From contig JALCMP010000013.1 in NCBI GenBank assembly GCA_022648545.1, positions 1 to 47,248 on the forward strand: DNA of 47,248 nucleotides. The letters are read 5' to 3'. This DNA is from Bacteroidales bacterium. Lineage in GTDB: Bacteria; Bacteroidota; Bacteroidia; Bacteroidales; UBA932. Of the stretch, positions 16,408-25,889 are shown one piece after another. The notes under the pieces were generated by a model, which had not been told where the DNA came from, made no database searches, and saw only the letters and a program-made list of their open reading frames with translations. The first letter of the stretch is position 1. Each line of letters starts with the position of its first letter. A program made the position numbers and the translations under genes.

Positions 16408-19041
16408 CTATTCCACTATTCCTTCCCGTCTTATTATGTACATGCCGAAACGGTTGTCCGAAATACCGTCATGCAGTTTATAAGTATATGAGAATTCCTT
16501 TCCTGAGATATTGCTGTCGAGATACTTGAACGAAATGTCCCTGTTCTCGTCGCGCAACGCCTTTGTTACTTCCGATATGTGGGTGGATATGAGAAATACG
16601 GATTTTCTGTTTTTAAGGAATTCGGATATTACATAATACGTTGCATCATAGGCATCCTTTACATTCGTTCCCTTGAACAATTCGTCGAACAATACGAATA
16701 TCTTTTTGCCGCCGGCTATTTGGGAGGCAACTTCCTTTACCCTCATCACTTCCGCAAAGTAATGGGAATAATGCATATCTATGTTGTCGGAAAGATTTAT
16801 GGTTGAATACATTCCGTCCATCACCGTAAATTCCATCTTTTCCGCAAACACCGGAAAGCCTATATGCGCCAGATAAAGGTTGGATCCTATGGAACGCATG
16901 GTGGTGGATTTCCCCGCCATATTAGGCCCCGTTAGCATAAGAAGATTTTGCGCACCGCCTATTTTAAGTGAATTGGCTACAGCGTTTTTCATAAACGGAT
17001 AAGTTACGTTAGTATATTCAACGAAAGTACCGTCGCCTTCACGGGCGCGTGCAAATGATAATCCGAATTCATTGTAAATCGATGCAAGAGCAAGCACTAC
17101 ATCCATTTTATAAACGAATTCCGCCATTTGCAGAATCCCGTCGGAGAATATGTTCCCTACATATTTGGATAATGCAACCACATAAGAAAAATTGTTATTG
17201 CAATCCGGGGACGGAAGCTCTCCGGCTCTGGTGCAGATTTGCGAAGCAATACCGTTGAGATTTTCGAGTTCCTTTTTTAAAACAGGATCAAAATCCACAT
17301 CCAGAACCCCGACGGCGAATTTCCGGAAAGTTTTTACGAAATCCGCAACAACATATAATGAAGCCTTATATTTATCATATCGGTCGTCGTTAAGAAATTT
17401 CTTCTGAAAGGACATGCCGTATAATTTCGCCGTGGTCTTTTTACCTCCTATGAAAAATTCTGCAACGTCCTGCATCTGTTTCCCGGTAAAAGGGAAATCA
17501 GTCTTTGCCTGGGCAAAGCATCTTATGAGCTCCGTTCTGGAATTTATGGCATCCGCAGAAGTAAGCGGATTATTGTATATTCTGTCGAACAGACGCTTTC
17601 CGCCTACCGTACGTGTTCCGTTATATCTGGTATATATGGAATCCGAAGTGAATCTTGCTGATATATTCAAATCATCAAGCGTCTGTTTATCTGCTATAAA
17701 TCCTTCGGCTTCCGGAATTTGCTCTACGGCATCGAAAGGATGCACGGACTTAAGTATTGTAAGACCGAAACGGTCTCTGCAAATACCGTCTTCAAGCTTA
17801 TATGTTGGCACGGGCAAAGAATCGGAAGAGACATTGGTTCTCAGAAAACATGTCCTTATCCTTGCGTTACCTTCGGCAAGGGTGTCGGCTGCATCTGCAA
17901 TATGTGAAGAGATGAGAGTTATGGAATCGGAAAAGGTTGAAAAAAGATCCACAACGCCAACCGTGGCGTCATATGCATCCTTCACATTGGTTCCCCTGAA
18001 TATTTCGTCGAAAAGGACTGCAAGCTTCTGCTTTTTCATGGCGGTGATTACGGTCTTCACCCTCATTACCTCGGAATAGAAATGACTGTAACCCTTCTTA
18101 AAATCATCGGTAAGGTTTATTGTAGTAAAAATTCCGTCGAATTTGTGCAATGTCATGCTGGAAGCCGGGACGGGAAAGCCTATATGCGCCAGAAATATGG
18201 AGACGCCAAGTGCTTTCATAAGGGTGGATTTGCCGCTCATATTACTTCCGGTAAGGAAAAGTACATTACGCGAAGCATCCATTAGAATATCGTTGCTCAC
18301 CGGTTTCTCCAGAAAAGGATGGTGCAGCCCTTCTATTTTCAGAGAAGCTTCCTCCTCATCGGAAAAAGATGCGAAGGAAAAATTATTTGCTTCGCATTTA
18401 CGCGCAACCGAACAAAAAGCATCCAGCTTATATATGAAATCCATAAATCCGGCTGTTTCCTCTTTCCCGCTTCTCCTGAATATATTATCAAGTCCGGATA
18501 ATTTCTCCATTTCCTTTGCGGAAGAAGCGCGGATCTTCAGAGCTTCGGCCAGCGGACCGCTTTTAAGAAGCCCGACGGTCCGTACGGCAATATCGGTTAA
18601 CTCGCAACACTCTCCGCCGCACGTTTTTTCCGTTTTATCAATAAATGCGGAAGCTCCTTCCATGAGCGAAACCATCGCATTTATCCCGTTCTTTATTGTT
18701 GTTATGCTTCCGTCCCGGCCCAGCTCCAGTTTGCCTATAAGTCCCCGTCCCCTTCCTGAAAAAGTTCCGAGCGTACCTTCGTCCAGCGAATATAAATAAC
18801 TCTCGCAGGCACTTATTTCAGAAGCATGAAATGGAAAACGTATATTATTGTTTATAATAAGACGGAATGTATCCCTTCTGCCGTTCAACTCCGCAGCGGA
18901 AGAAGGTGGATACCTAAACATGGCTTCGAGCACTTTTCCGCCGTTGCCGGTTACCGTATCGGAGAATAATCCAAGTATTGTTTTCGGACCTGTATAAATA
19001 TTCAGATCCTCTTCCGTACGATTATCTATGAAAAACGCCAT
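16408..19041 (-). CDS. tandem double MutS-like ATPase
   Basis: The product has 877 residues made of two homologous halves (about 1-435 and 436-877). Each half has a MutS-like helical core (GGKVLEAMFRYPP near 34; GGKRLFDRIYNNPL near 480) followed by a MutS ABC-type ATPase. Walker A motifs are TGSNMSGKST (264-273) and TGPNMAGKST (704-713). Walker B motifs are AVLFDEIFRGT (341-351) and FVLFDELFKGT (782-792). Both are followed by NVKDAYDAT and a signature-like histidine segment (SSHI, STHI). The mismatch-binding domain I and the Smr nuclease domain of MutS1/MutS2 are absent, so classical mismatch repair is unlikely. MutS ATPases work as dimers; this chain could make an intramolecular dimer. It starts 4 bases after the GldF-GldG-like permease stop and is therefore in its operon. 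The role is unknown. Confidence 0.85.
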   Translation of the reverse strand: MAFFIDNRTEEDLNIYTGPKTILGLFSDTVTGNGGKVLEAMFRYPPSSAAELNGRRDTFRLIINNNIRFPFHASEISACESYLYSLDEGTLGTFSGRGRGLIGKLELGRDGSITTIKNGINAMVSLMEGASAFIDKTEKTCGGECCELTDIAVRTVGLLKSGPLAEALKIRASSAKEMEKLSGLDNIFRRSGKEETAGFMDFIYKLDAFCSVARKCEANNFSFASFSDEEEASLKIEGLHHPFLEKPVSNDILMDASRNVLFLTGSNMSGKSTLMKALGVSIFLAHIGFPVPASSMTLHKFDGIFTTINLTDDFKKGYSHFYSEVMRVKTVITAMKKQKLAVLFDEIFRGTNVKDAYDATVGVVDLFSTFSDSITLISSHIADAADTLAEGNARIRTCFLRTNVSSDSLPVPTYKLEDGICRDRFGLTILKSVHPFDAVEQIPEAEGFIADKQTLDDLNISARFTSDSIYTRYNGTRTVGGKRLFDRIYNNPLTSADAINSRTELIRCFAQAKTDFPFTGKQMQDVAEFFIGGKKTTAKLYGMSFQKKFLNDDRYDKYKASLYVVADFVKTFRKFAVGVLDVDFDPVLKKELENLNGIASQICTRAGELPSPDCNNNFSYVVALSKYVGNIFSDGILQMAEFVYKMDVVLALASIYNEFGLSFARAREGDGTFVEYTNVTYPFMKNAVANSLKIGGAQNLLMLTGPNMAGKSTTMRSIGSNLYLAHIGFPVFAEKMEFTVMDGMYSTINLSDNIDMHYSHYFAEVMRVKEVASQIAGGKKIFVLFDELFKGTNVKDAYDATYYVISEFLKNRKSVFLISTHISEVTKALRDENRDISFKYLDSNISGKEFSYTYKLHDGISDNRFGMYIIRREGIVE

Positions 19042-19045
19042 CCTG

Positions 19046-21301
19046 TCAACTTCTTTTTCTTCTTACCACAATTACGACTCCAGTGCAAAGCAGCAGGAAC
19101 GGCAGCAGTCCGAGAAATCCCCATTTGACATAAGGAATCGTCCTGAACGAAAGATTTATGACTTTATCTTTCATTTCCGGTCTGCGTACATCCACAGGCG
19201 CCCTGTTATCGGACAGGAATGAAAAGCCTGCGGTAATCAAAGAATAATTAGACGCTTTCACATTTTTCCTCTGTATTGAAATTTCACCGTTGGTAAGACA
19301 GTCGGCATCGCCGAGTACCATTATTTTTTGGACTCCCGAAGCAGTCTTCCGGCGCAGCGCAAGACAGGTGACGAACCGGCCTGCAGTCTTTTTGCCATTA
19401 TTGTTCAGCCAGCACAACGTATCCCTTCCGCATTCGAGCATAGGAATGGTCTGGAAATCCTTAACCCCGGAATAATTTATTGCGGCAACGGAAGGAGTAA
19501 CCACATATTTACCCTTCTTTACCATATAATCAAGCTGGTATGATGTATCGCAACCTGTTTTCGTAGCATGGGAATAAATGAAGTCCTTGTCGAAATCCGT
19601 TCTGTTGGTTTCTATCTCGCCCGGTTCGATGCTTACGCCGAAAATATCGAGGACGGAACCTATATATTTCGAATCTTCGGGCTCGGTTAATATAAAGAGA
19701 TTGCCTCCCTTGCTAAGATAACTCTGCAAATGTTCCATTTCTTCGGGAAGAAGAGACGCCTTGGGATCTGCAAGAACCAGGATATCCACTTTATCGGGGA
19801 CACCGGCTTTAAGATCCACCTGACAAAAGTCGAAACCCTGATTTATAAGCGAATATCTAAAAGACTTGTCTTCCGCAAAAATACTATATCCTTTATCACC
19901 TTCATTCCTGTAAGACCTCTCTCCGTGCCCGGCAACAAATCCTACTACCGGAACAGACATTACCAAACGTTTGAAGGCCGCGGAAATCTCGGCTTCGGAA
20001 GGATGTTTCATCATATCGTCGAATAATCTCAGTCGTGCATTTTTGCCATTTGCGGCCTTTATCACACGTACGAAATGATATTTTTCATCCGGCAATATGG
20101 AGAACGACGCCATTTTTTCCGGAGGAAGGACCCTGTTGAAATTCACCCGCATGGTCTCGCATACTTTTTCTGCACGCTGTACGGTGGTAAGCCTCTTATA
20201 TTTACGGCTCATGAATTCCTCGTCGTTCTTATGGTAATATTGTATGTATTTCATCTTAAGATTGGGCTTGAAACGCGTGTACATGCGGAAACGCCTCATA
20301 TCGGATACCTGATTCCTCGGAAAAGCGAACCAGCTGTCACTTGCCAGTACGTTGTTATAGGTAGTCATCGTAACTCTCCCCTTAAGCTTTGCCATTATTT
20401 TCTGACTGTTTGGCGTTAGGGTTTGCGATTTGGTTGCAGTACCGTCGTAAAAAGCCATAAATGCAGGTTTGGCACTTACATATGCAACCGAACCGAGAAC
20501 TATTACGCATAAGGCGTAATCGAAAAACCTTTTTCCCCGGCCAATACTCTGCCTGCTGTTTCTGAGACGCATCATGGAAAGCAGCACGAACATTCCCGAC
20601 AGTGCTATAAAATATATTACATCCTCTGAACAAATGAGACCGCTTACAAAAGTATTGGCTCTGGATTTAATGGATAACCAGTATGTCAGATTCCTTATGA
20701 AAGGGATTCCCTGTCCTATATTATCTATATAACCGAGACAGGCAAACGTCACGAATGATGAAAGAGCGGCAACTATAGGGTATTTGGTTATACTAGACAT
20801 AAACAGCCCGATGGCGGAATAAGTACATATCAAAAAGAATATTCCAAGAAGGCCTATAAGGGTCGCCCTCATGTCGAAATGCGAGATAAAGAAACCTCCG
20901 GAAATCACATAAACAAGAAGCACCGCAACGAAAATAATACCTATATATATCATGGACAAATATTTGCCCAGAATAATCTGTCTATTCTTTACAGGGGACG
21001 AATATAAAAGATTTATGGTACCCGAAGAATATTCGCGGCTCATGAGGTTCATGGTAAGGAGCGGAATATATAAATAAAGATAAGTCTGAACTATAATAAG
21101 TAATCCGCGTCTCCCGCCGAATATATCGTAGCTAAGGCCGGGATAATCATATCCCAGATCCATATACCTTACATAGTTAGACAGCAGATCGGTATATGAT
21201 ATTGCCGTCTGCAGAACGAAAATAATAAGCATGAGCCACGCCACGGGCGAAAAGAACAAAAGGCGGAATTCATTGGCCGCAATTTTAAGTATCGTTTTCA
21301 T
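19046..21301 (-). CDS. fused GldF-GldG-like ABC transporter permease
   Basis: A longer frame begins at 21397, but it overlaps the ATPase gene and lacks a typical N-terminus. The ATG at 21301 starts MKTILKIAANEFRLLFFSPVAW, the standard ABC-2 opening, and I use it; the product has 751 residues. About residues 1-245 contain six membrane segments of the ABC-2/GldF type, including the MSREYSSGTINLLYSSP cytoplasmic loop. A further membrane helix near 260-280 leads into a large GldG-like domain (SQTLTPNSQKIMAKL, then VGFVAGHGERS and ILVLADPKA), ending in a C-terminal membrane helix and an RRKR tail. GldA/F/G proteins were first linked to gliding in Flavobacterium, but related systems occur in non-gliding Bacteroidales. 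The substrate is unknown. The gene lies 10 bases after the ATPase and 4 bases before the MutS-like gene. Confidence 0.87.
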   Translation of the reverse strand: MKTILKIAANEFRLLFFSPVAWLMLIIFVLQTAISYTDLLSNYVRYMDLGYDYPGLSYDIFGGRRGLLIIVQTYLYLYIPLLTMNLMSREYSSGTINLLYSSPVKNRQIILGKYLSMIYIGIIFVAVLLVYVISGGFFISHFDMRATLIGLLGIFFLICTYSAIGLFMSSITKYPIVAALSSFVTFACLGYIDNIGQGIPFIRNLTYWLSIKSRANTFVSGLICSEDVIYFIALSGMFVLLSMMRLRNSRQSIGRGKRFFDYALCVIVLGSVAYVSAKPAFMAFYDGTATKSQTLTPNSQKIMAKLKGRVTMTTYNNVLASDSWFAFPRNQVSDMRRFRMYTRFKPNLKMKYIQYYHKNDEEFMSRKYKRLTTVQRAEKVCETMRVNFNRVLPPEKMASFSILPDEKYHFVRVIKAANGKNARLRLFDDMMKHPSEAEISAAFKRLVMSVPVVGFVAGHGERSYRNEGDKGYSIFAEDKSFRYSLINQGFDFCQVDLKAGVPDKVDILVLADPKASLLPEEMEHLQSYLSKGGNLFILTEPEDSKYIGSVLDIFGVSIEPGEIETNRTDFDKDFIYSHATKTGCDTSYQLDYMVKKGKYVVTPSVAAINYSGVKDFQTIPMLECGRDTLCWLNNNGKKTAGRFVTCLALRRKTASGVQKIMVLGDADCLTNGEISIQRKNVKASNYSLITAGFSFLSDNRAPVDVRRPEMKDKVINLSFRTIPYVKWGFLGLLPFLLLCTGVVIVVRRKRS

Positions 21302-21311
21302 CTTGAAATTA

Positions 21312-22235
21312 TTATAGTTTGTGGGAGAGAATATTAAATATTTCATCCATGGATCCCTTTTCTTCTTTGAGTTCGGTAAGATACCACGAATTTTCAATGC
21401 TTGCCTTCATTATGCTGTCCATCGCGGAACGGCTGTCGGAATACCTTATCTTGTACGTACAATCACCGGTAAATTCGGCATCTTCGACTCCGTCGAGTTC
21501 CTTCAATCTTGCAACACCCGGACTTGCCATAAGCTTTACCGTAATCGCCTTGCGGTTTATATAATTCTTGAAATCGTCCATGCTCGAATCGAACACTATG
21601 CTGCCCTTGTCTATCATAAAGACATGCGTACACAAATCCTGTACTTCGGAGAGCACGTGGGTTGACATTATTATGGTACTTTTTGCAGAAATAGAAGATA
21701 TTAGATTGGCCACATCGCGTCTCTGGTTTGGATCCAGACCGTTAGTAGGTTCGTCCAGAACAACTATTTTGGGTTCGTTCAGTATCGACTGCGCAATGGA
21801 AACCCTTTGGCGGTATCCTCCGGAAAGATTCTTGAGCACTCTCTTCCTAAAATTCTTAAGGCTGCAATAGTCCATGGTACGGTCCACGCTTTCGTCTATA
21901 ATATCATCATCCATACCTTTGAGAAAAGCACAATAGTGCAAATACTCGTCAACAGTTAAATCATTGTAAAGCGGAGGCATCTGAGGTGCAAATCCTATAT
22001 TTTTCTTGGCTTCCACGGGATTGTCGTTGAGGTTTATGCCATTGACCATAATTTCGCCACGCGTGGGTTTAAGAACTCCGCAAAGAATATTTATGATCGT
22101 TGATTTTCCGGCACCGTTTTCTCCCAACAATGCGTAAATGCCATTTCGGCTGATGTCCATATTGACATCCCTGACTGCCATAAAGGTTCCATATGAGTGG
22201 TACAGACCCTTTATCGTTAAAACGGATTGATCCAT
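21312..22235 (-). CDS. ABC transporter ATP-binding protein, GldA-like
   Basis: The product has 307 residues. It has a Walker A (GENGAGKST, 38-46), a Q-loop (FAPQMPPLY near 82-90), the signature LSGGYRQR (137-144), a Walker B VVLDEP (158-163) and an H-loop (MSTHVLSE). The C-terminal ~80 residues are typical of the CcmA/NatA-like ATPases that energise ABC-2 permeases. It is the first gene of the three-gene minus-strand operon with the fused permease and the tandem MutS-like protein. It acts at the cytoplasmic face of the inner membrane. The 282-base region upstream must carry the promoter, but no perfect TAnnTTTG box was found close to the start. Confidence 0.93.
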   Translation of the reverse strand: MDQSVLTIKGLYHSYGTFMAVRDVNMDISRNGIYALLGENGAGKSTIINILCGVLKPTRGEIMVNGINLNDNPVEAKKNIGFAPQMPPLYNDLTVDEYLHYCAFLKGMDDDIIDESVDRTMDYCSLKNFRKRVLKNLSGGYRQRVSIAQSILNEPKIVVLDEPTNGLDPNQRRDVANLISSISAKSTIIMSTHVLSEVQDLCTHVFMIDKGSIVFDSSMDDFKNYINRKAITVKLMASPGVARLKELDGVEDAEFTGDCTYKIRYSDSRSAMDSIMKASIENSWYLTELKEEKGSMDEIFNILSHKL

Positions 22236-22517
22236 TACTGTTTATGTTAAAATTTTTATTTACTGCAAAATAAACGGAAGACACGGACATATTCCGGACT
22301 TCTCCGGGACAAAATTCCCCGGATAGCGGATATATACCGTGCCATACCTTTTCATGCGAAATCTAATCCGCACGACGTTCCGAAAATTGTTTCAGTTTGT
22401 AAGTCCTTTTCATGTTACCGAATATAACGCTATTATATCGACGTCAAAATTAATAATAATTTCATTTGATACCCAAATATTTATGACTTTTTATATTTTA
22501 TTACGGATTAAAACAAT
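22236..22517. other. intergenic region, 282 bases
   Basis: This is the longest gene-free gap in the window. On the minus strand it lies after the fimbrillin gene and before the ABC ATPase. A short hairpin, TCCGGG (22303-22308) with CCCGGA (22318-22323), would fall in the ATPase leader. The rest is A/T-rich without a clear terminator, small ORF or RNA gene that I can defend. Confidence 0.5.
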
Positions 22518-23465
22518 TTATTCCGCGGAAAGTACGGGAAGACCGTCGCGCGCTGCGAAGTTATTGTCCGTAATATCTTCTTCGGACATTCTGCCGTATT
22601 CGGTACATGTGGAAGAATATTTGATTCCGTCTATCATCGTACTGAAAGTCAGATGGATATTATTCCCCATATCTTCAGGATGAACAGCTATCATAATAAA
22701 ACATGTTTTACTTGGGAGCATTACATTATCACCAAATTTTAATACGGATAATTGTTCGGGCTCAATAAGCTTATATTTTATTGAATAAACAGGATCTCCG
22801 GAAAACTTTTTGGTCTCGAGATCCATAAGACCGTTCGAATATGCAATAGGGGAATCACAGCTTACCGTCAATTCCGAAAAATATTTTCCGTCAAGTTCTT
22901 CGGGAAACTGCAATACGGCTGTTACCTGACTGAACATCGGATTGAATTCTCCAAGTGAAAGATTGCCTAAAGGGATATCGCTGAATGTAGTATCCTTCTC
23001 GGAAAAATCGTAACATGATCTCGGCTGGAAACTCATTGTTTCCGGCCCCAGCTGTGTGGCGATATCAGGAACAGGCACGGAATGTAAATCAGAAACATCT
23101 TCCGAGTACGGCACATATGCGTACACGGAATGTTCGCCTCTTTTAAATCCGGCTTTTTCATCTGCTGCAATAAGAGAAACATCATAAACGTCGGAAGCAT
23201 CGTAACCTCCCCACTTGTTTTGTGTATACTCAACATGTTTTTGCGGAGTATATTTAAGATTATTCTGCGGATTTCCGTCGGATGTAACAAAGACGCCTGC
23301 AATATCGCCTTCTAACCATCCGTTCGTTCCGTGAGAATAAGTTCTGAGTTGCCCCGACAATTCCATATCGGCCTGTATGGCAATATCCTTATCATCTTTG
23401 GAGCATGAAGAAACAGATAAAAGGATGGAAAATAAAAGAACTAAACTAATTTGTGTCTTTAACAT
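22518..23465 (-). CDS. fimbrillin-family lipoprotein
   Basis: The product has 315 residues with a lipoprotein signal ending SVSSC (Cys21). The N-domain has the fimbrillin pattern: GWLEGDIAGVFVTSDG, then Y..NKWGG, then FKRGEHSVYAYVPYSED. A second beta-rich domain follows (FSQVTAVLQFPEELDGKYFSELTVSC). This resembles the FimA/Mfa-like two-domain pilin or anchored-adhesin fold of Bacteroidales, in which the lipidated precursor is moved to the surface and may be cleaved for polymerisation. It is the last gene of the SusC-SusD-DUF4843-PKD-like run, 21 bases after the PKD-like stop. No usher or minor pilin genes are present, so it is more likely a surface lipoprotein than a pilus shaft. Confidence 0.8.
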   Translation of the reverse strand: MLKTQISLVLLFSILLSVSSCSKDDKDIAIQADMELSGQLRTYSHGTNGWLEGDIAGVFVTSDGNPQNNLKYTPQKHVEYTQNKWGGYDASDVYDVSLIAADEKAGFKRGEHSVYAYVPYSEDVSDLHSVPVPDIATQLGPETMSFQPRSCYDFSEKDTTFSDIPLGNLSLGEFNPMFSQVTAVLQFPEELDGKYFSELTVSCDSPIAYSNGLMDLETKKFSGDPVYSIKYKLIEPEQLSVLKFGDNVMLPSKTCFIMIAVHPEDMGNNIHLTFSTMIDGIKYSSTCTEYGRMSEEDITDNNFAARDGLPVLSAE

Positions 23466-23486
23466 AATGATATTTATTTTATTTAA

Positions 23487-25139
23487 TTAATATTCGCCTT
23501 CAAAACCTCTCGTGGCCCATATCATGCCCTTTATGGTTCCGAAACCGTCGAATTTCTTAAGAAACAATCCGCTGTCGTCGCCTTCATATATCTTTACTAT
23601 TTCAGATTCTCTGACGTTAAGAATATCTATATTACCGTTGACGCAACAAACTGCAAGCCTGAAGTCCGGATATTCCGGATTCCCTCCGTAATCCTTAAAA
23701 ACGCTTGTCACAGGGGACGCATGAATATAGGTTATATCGGATTTTGCCTTGTAAATAAACTTATAATCAAGAGTCTCTATATTACACACATAAAGATTCT
23801 CCGCTCCGTCGGTAAAAAAGAAATATTTATAAATATTAAAGTTCGCCGACATCTTTATTATGCTTTTCCGGTTAAGCAGTTCGGGCGCAGGAAAAGGTCT
23901 TTGATCGGAGTCCGTTATAATATGGTTTGTTCCGGAATAAGACTTAACAAGCCATGAATGAACATAGTAATTACCGGTACCGCCGACATCTATAACAGAA
24001 TAATAACGGCTCCAGAGATATATGACCTTGGCCGTTTCTCCCGGAAGAGAAACAAGATCCATCCCCTCGTAAGGGCCTATTGCAAGAACCTTAGTCCCCG
24101 CCCCCATATCATTTACAGGAAGGACGCCGGCCGGCAATTCGAAGTCTTCGTCGTAATTATTGAAATACGTTACCGCCGGAAAATAATCGTCGTCATACGC
24201 TGGTCCGTATAGTCCTATAAAACGGCAGTTCCGTTCGTCATATAGAATCTGGCAATCGCAACTTGCACATTCGTTGCTGTTCATATACATAAAAGAGCCT
24301 GAACATCCTATGCTCCCGCCTCCGTCGAATTCATAAGGAATCGAAGAATAAGTCCCGTAATATGGTATGCTTTTATTATCGAATCCCACCGGTTTTATAT
24401 ATACATTGCCGTCGGAATCCACAATGGAATAAAAAAAGTCCTTATTGGCAAAATCTTTCATAACAATTCCCGGCGGTTCCGTACCGGTTGAAAATTCGCT
24501 CGACAACAACATATCAGGCTCAAGCGTAGAAGCATCCAAAGTAACTCCGCCGCTTCCCTGGTTTATAACAATCTTTGCCTTCCCTCCTACATAAAAGCCG
24601 GGAATCGATCCGGAAACGAAGTAATACCAAATAGATTTTGGATCACGGCCAAGACCGGAACCGTTTACATCTTCATATATGCCCTTTATACAATAAAGAT
24701 CCGGAGATATATATGACAATACGCTCCGTCCCTCCTCTTCCGACAAAATTATCCACCCCCAGCTAAATCCCCCCGCAACATTAAGCTGCATAGGCTCGGA
24801 AATATACACTTCCCCGCCTTTAAGGTCCGTAACTTTTAACACCAGCGTAAACACCCCGGTTTTATTTATAGTATAAACGAGCTTCGTTCCCGATGCTATT
24901 TTTTTACCGTCGAGATACCAGTCTATTCTAAAGTCAGAAGTATCTGTATCTTCTTTTTCAAACCCGACGGGTGCATCTATGGAAAATTCACGCCCCATAG
25001 TTACGCTGTAAGAATCGTCCGTCATATCCTTAAACGAAACACTGTTAACCTCGGCATAATCATAATTGCCGAGATCTTTTATGCAGGAAGAAAAAAGAAG
25101 TACGGAAAAACAAAAAACAAGATTGAATATAAATTTCAT
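23487..25139 (-). CDS. PKD-like family lipoprotein
   Basis: The product has 550 residues with a lipoprotein signal (MKFIFNLVFCFSVLLFSSC, Cys19) and the KDLGNYDYAEVN opening usual for Bacteroidota PKD-like family lipoproteins. A PKD-like beta-sandwich lies at about residues 35-120 (RIDWYLDGKKI, then GVFTLVLKVTDLKGG). The long C-terminal part, beginning SWGWIILSEEEGRSVLSYIS, could be a repeat-rich beta-propeller-like region. Members of this family regularly sit after SusC, SusD and DUF4843 genes and are thought to be surface components of the uptake complex. It is the fourth gene of the operon, 15 bases after the DUF4843 stop. The bound substrate is unknown. Confidence 0.85.
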   Translation of the reverse strand: MKFIFNLVFCFSVLLFSSCIKDLGNYDYAEVNSVSFKDMTDDSYSVTMGREFSIDAPVGFEKEDTDTSDFRIDWYLDGKKIASGTKLVYTINKTGVFTLVLKVTDLKGGEVYISEPMQLNVAGGFSWGWIILSEEEGRSVLSYISPDLYCIKGIYEDVNGSGLGRDPKSIWYYFVSGSIPGFYVGGKAKIVINQGSGGVTLDASTLEPDMLLSSEFSTGTEPPGIVMKDFANKDFFYSIVDSDGNVYIKPVGFDNKSIPYYGTYSSIPYEFDGGGSIGCSGSFMYMNSNECASCDCQILYDERNCRFIGLYGPAYDDDYFPAVTYFNNYDEDFELPAGVLPVNDMGAGTKVLAIGPYEGMDLVSLPGETAKVIYLWSRYYSVIDVGGTGNYYVHSWLVKSYSGTNHIITDSDQRPFPAPELLNRKSIIKMSANFNIYKYFFFTDGAENLYVCNIETLDYKFIYKAKSDITYIHASPVTSVFKDYGGNPEYPDFRLAVCCVNGNIDILNVRESEIVKIYEGDDSGLFLKKFDGFGTIKGMIWATRGFEGEY

Positions 25140-25154
25140 GGCTGGCTATACATT

Positions 25155-25889
25155 TTATTTTGAAATAGATTCATAAACGGGATTCCCGGAATCATCGTAA
25201 TAAACAAATTCCCCATCATCCCATTTTTCTTTCCACCAACTACGGAAATCGGCAATAAGAGCATCGAATTCAATCCCGGTATAATCATCGAGATTCTCCA
25301 GAATTTTACCATTCATATAAATTATGAAAACGCGATACTTGATATCCGAATACGGTCCAAGACGGCCGGCTATACTCAGCTTCCACCATGACGGTTCTTC
25401 AACCTTATCATAGACATGTATATCAGCTACGGAATATTCAAAAGGCTCTATTTCCGCATACTCCGATCCTTTTAATACGAGCCGGATCGTAAAATCGGTT
25501 TTAAGTAACTCCTCATTACGCTTTACCGTAAAATAATACACATCCTCCGCAAGACCGGCCCCAAAAGAACCTTCGGATATTTCAAAATCGGTCCCTTCGC
25601 AACCAGACGTCAGACTATCCACCACACCTGCCGAATATTCGAACGCATTTTCTCCGGGCATCCCCCAAAGAGAAAGATGCGCCTTTGCCTGCGCAGACCT
25701 AACAAGGGGAGCATCATAAGCAAAATTAAAATCCTGCTTCTGCACACCGCGATCATCGCCGTAAGTAAAAAACAAATAATTCTTTCCACTATATACAGGT
25801 ATCTCTTCCCTGCTGCAGGAGAATAAAAAAGCAGGAACTACCGACAAAAACAACAGAATTGCAAAACGATGCATATTTTTCATAATCAT
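25155..25889 (-). CDS. DUF4843 lipoprotein
   Basis: Of several in-frame starts I choose the ATG at 25889, which overlaps the SusD stop as ATGA and leads directly into a lipoprotein signal ending FLFSC (Cys25); a start at 25883 is equally possible. The product has 244 residues. The features of the family are seen: YSGKNYLFFTYGDD near the N-terminus, SLWGMPGE, a serial beta-sandwich, and an acidic/aromatic C-terminus (PSWWKLSIAGRLGPYSDIKYRVF). DUF4843 genes are constant companions of SusC/SusD and PKD-like genes. A role as an accessory surface lipoprotein of the transporter is inferred from context. Confidence 0.85.
   Translation of the reverse strand: MIMKNMHRFAILLFLSVVPAFLFSCSREEIPVYSGKNYLFFTYGDDRGVQKQDFNFAYDAPLVRSAQAKAHLSLWGMPGENAFEYSAGVVDSLTSGCEGTDFEISEGSFGAGLAEDVYYFTVKRNEELLKTDFTIRLVLKGSEYAEIEPFEYSVADIHVYDKVEEPSWWKLSIAGRLGPYSDIKYRVFIIYMNGKILENLDDYTGIEFDALIADFRSWWKEKWDDGEFVYYDDSGNPVYESISK

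Noticed and set aside
17414-18799. Two overlapping plus-strand frames of more than 200 codons
   Set aside because: Both are mirror frames of the double-MutS gene, whose Walker motifs show the coding strand.
16408-19041. Calling the double-MutS protein a mismatch-repair MutS
   Set aside because: No mismatch-binding domain I is present and the chain has two ATPase modules; mismatch repair is not supported.
21302-21397. Longer start for the permease-GldG gene
   Set aside because: The extra 32 residues overlap the ATPase coding end and do not look like an ABC-2 N-terminus; the ATG at 21301 does.
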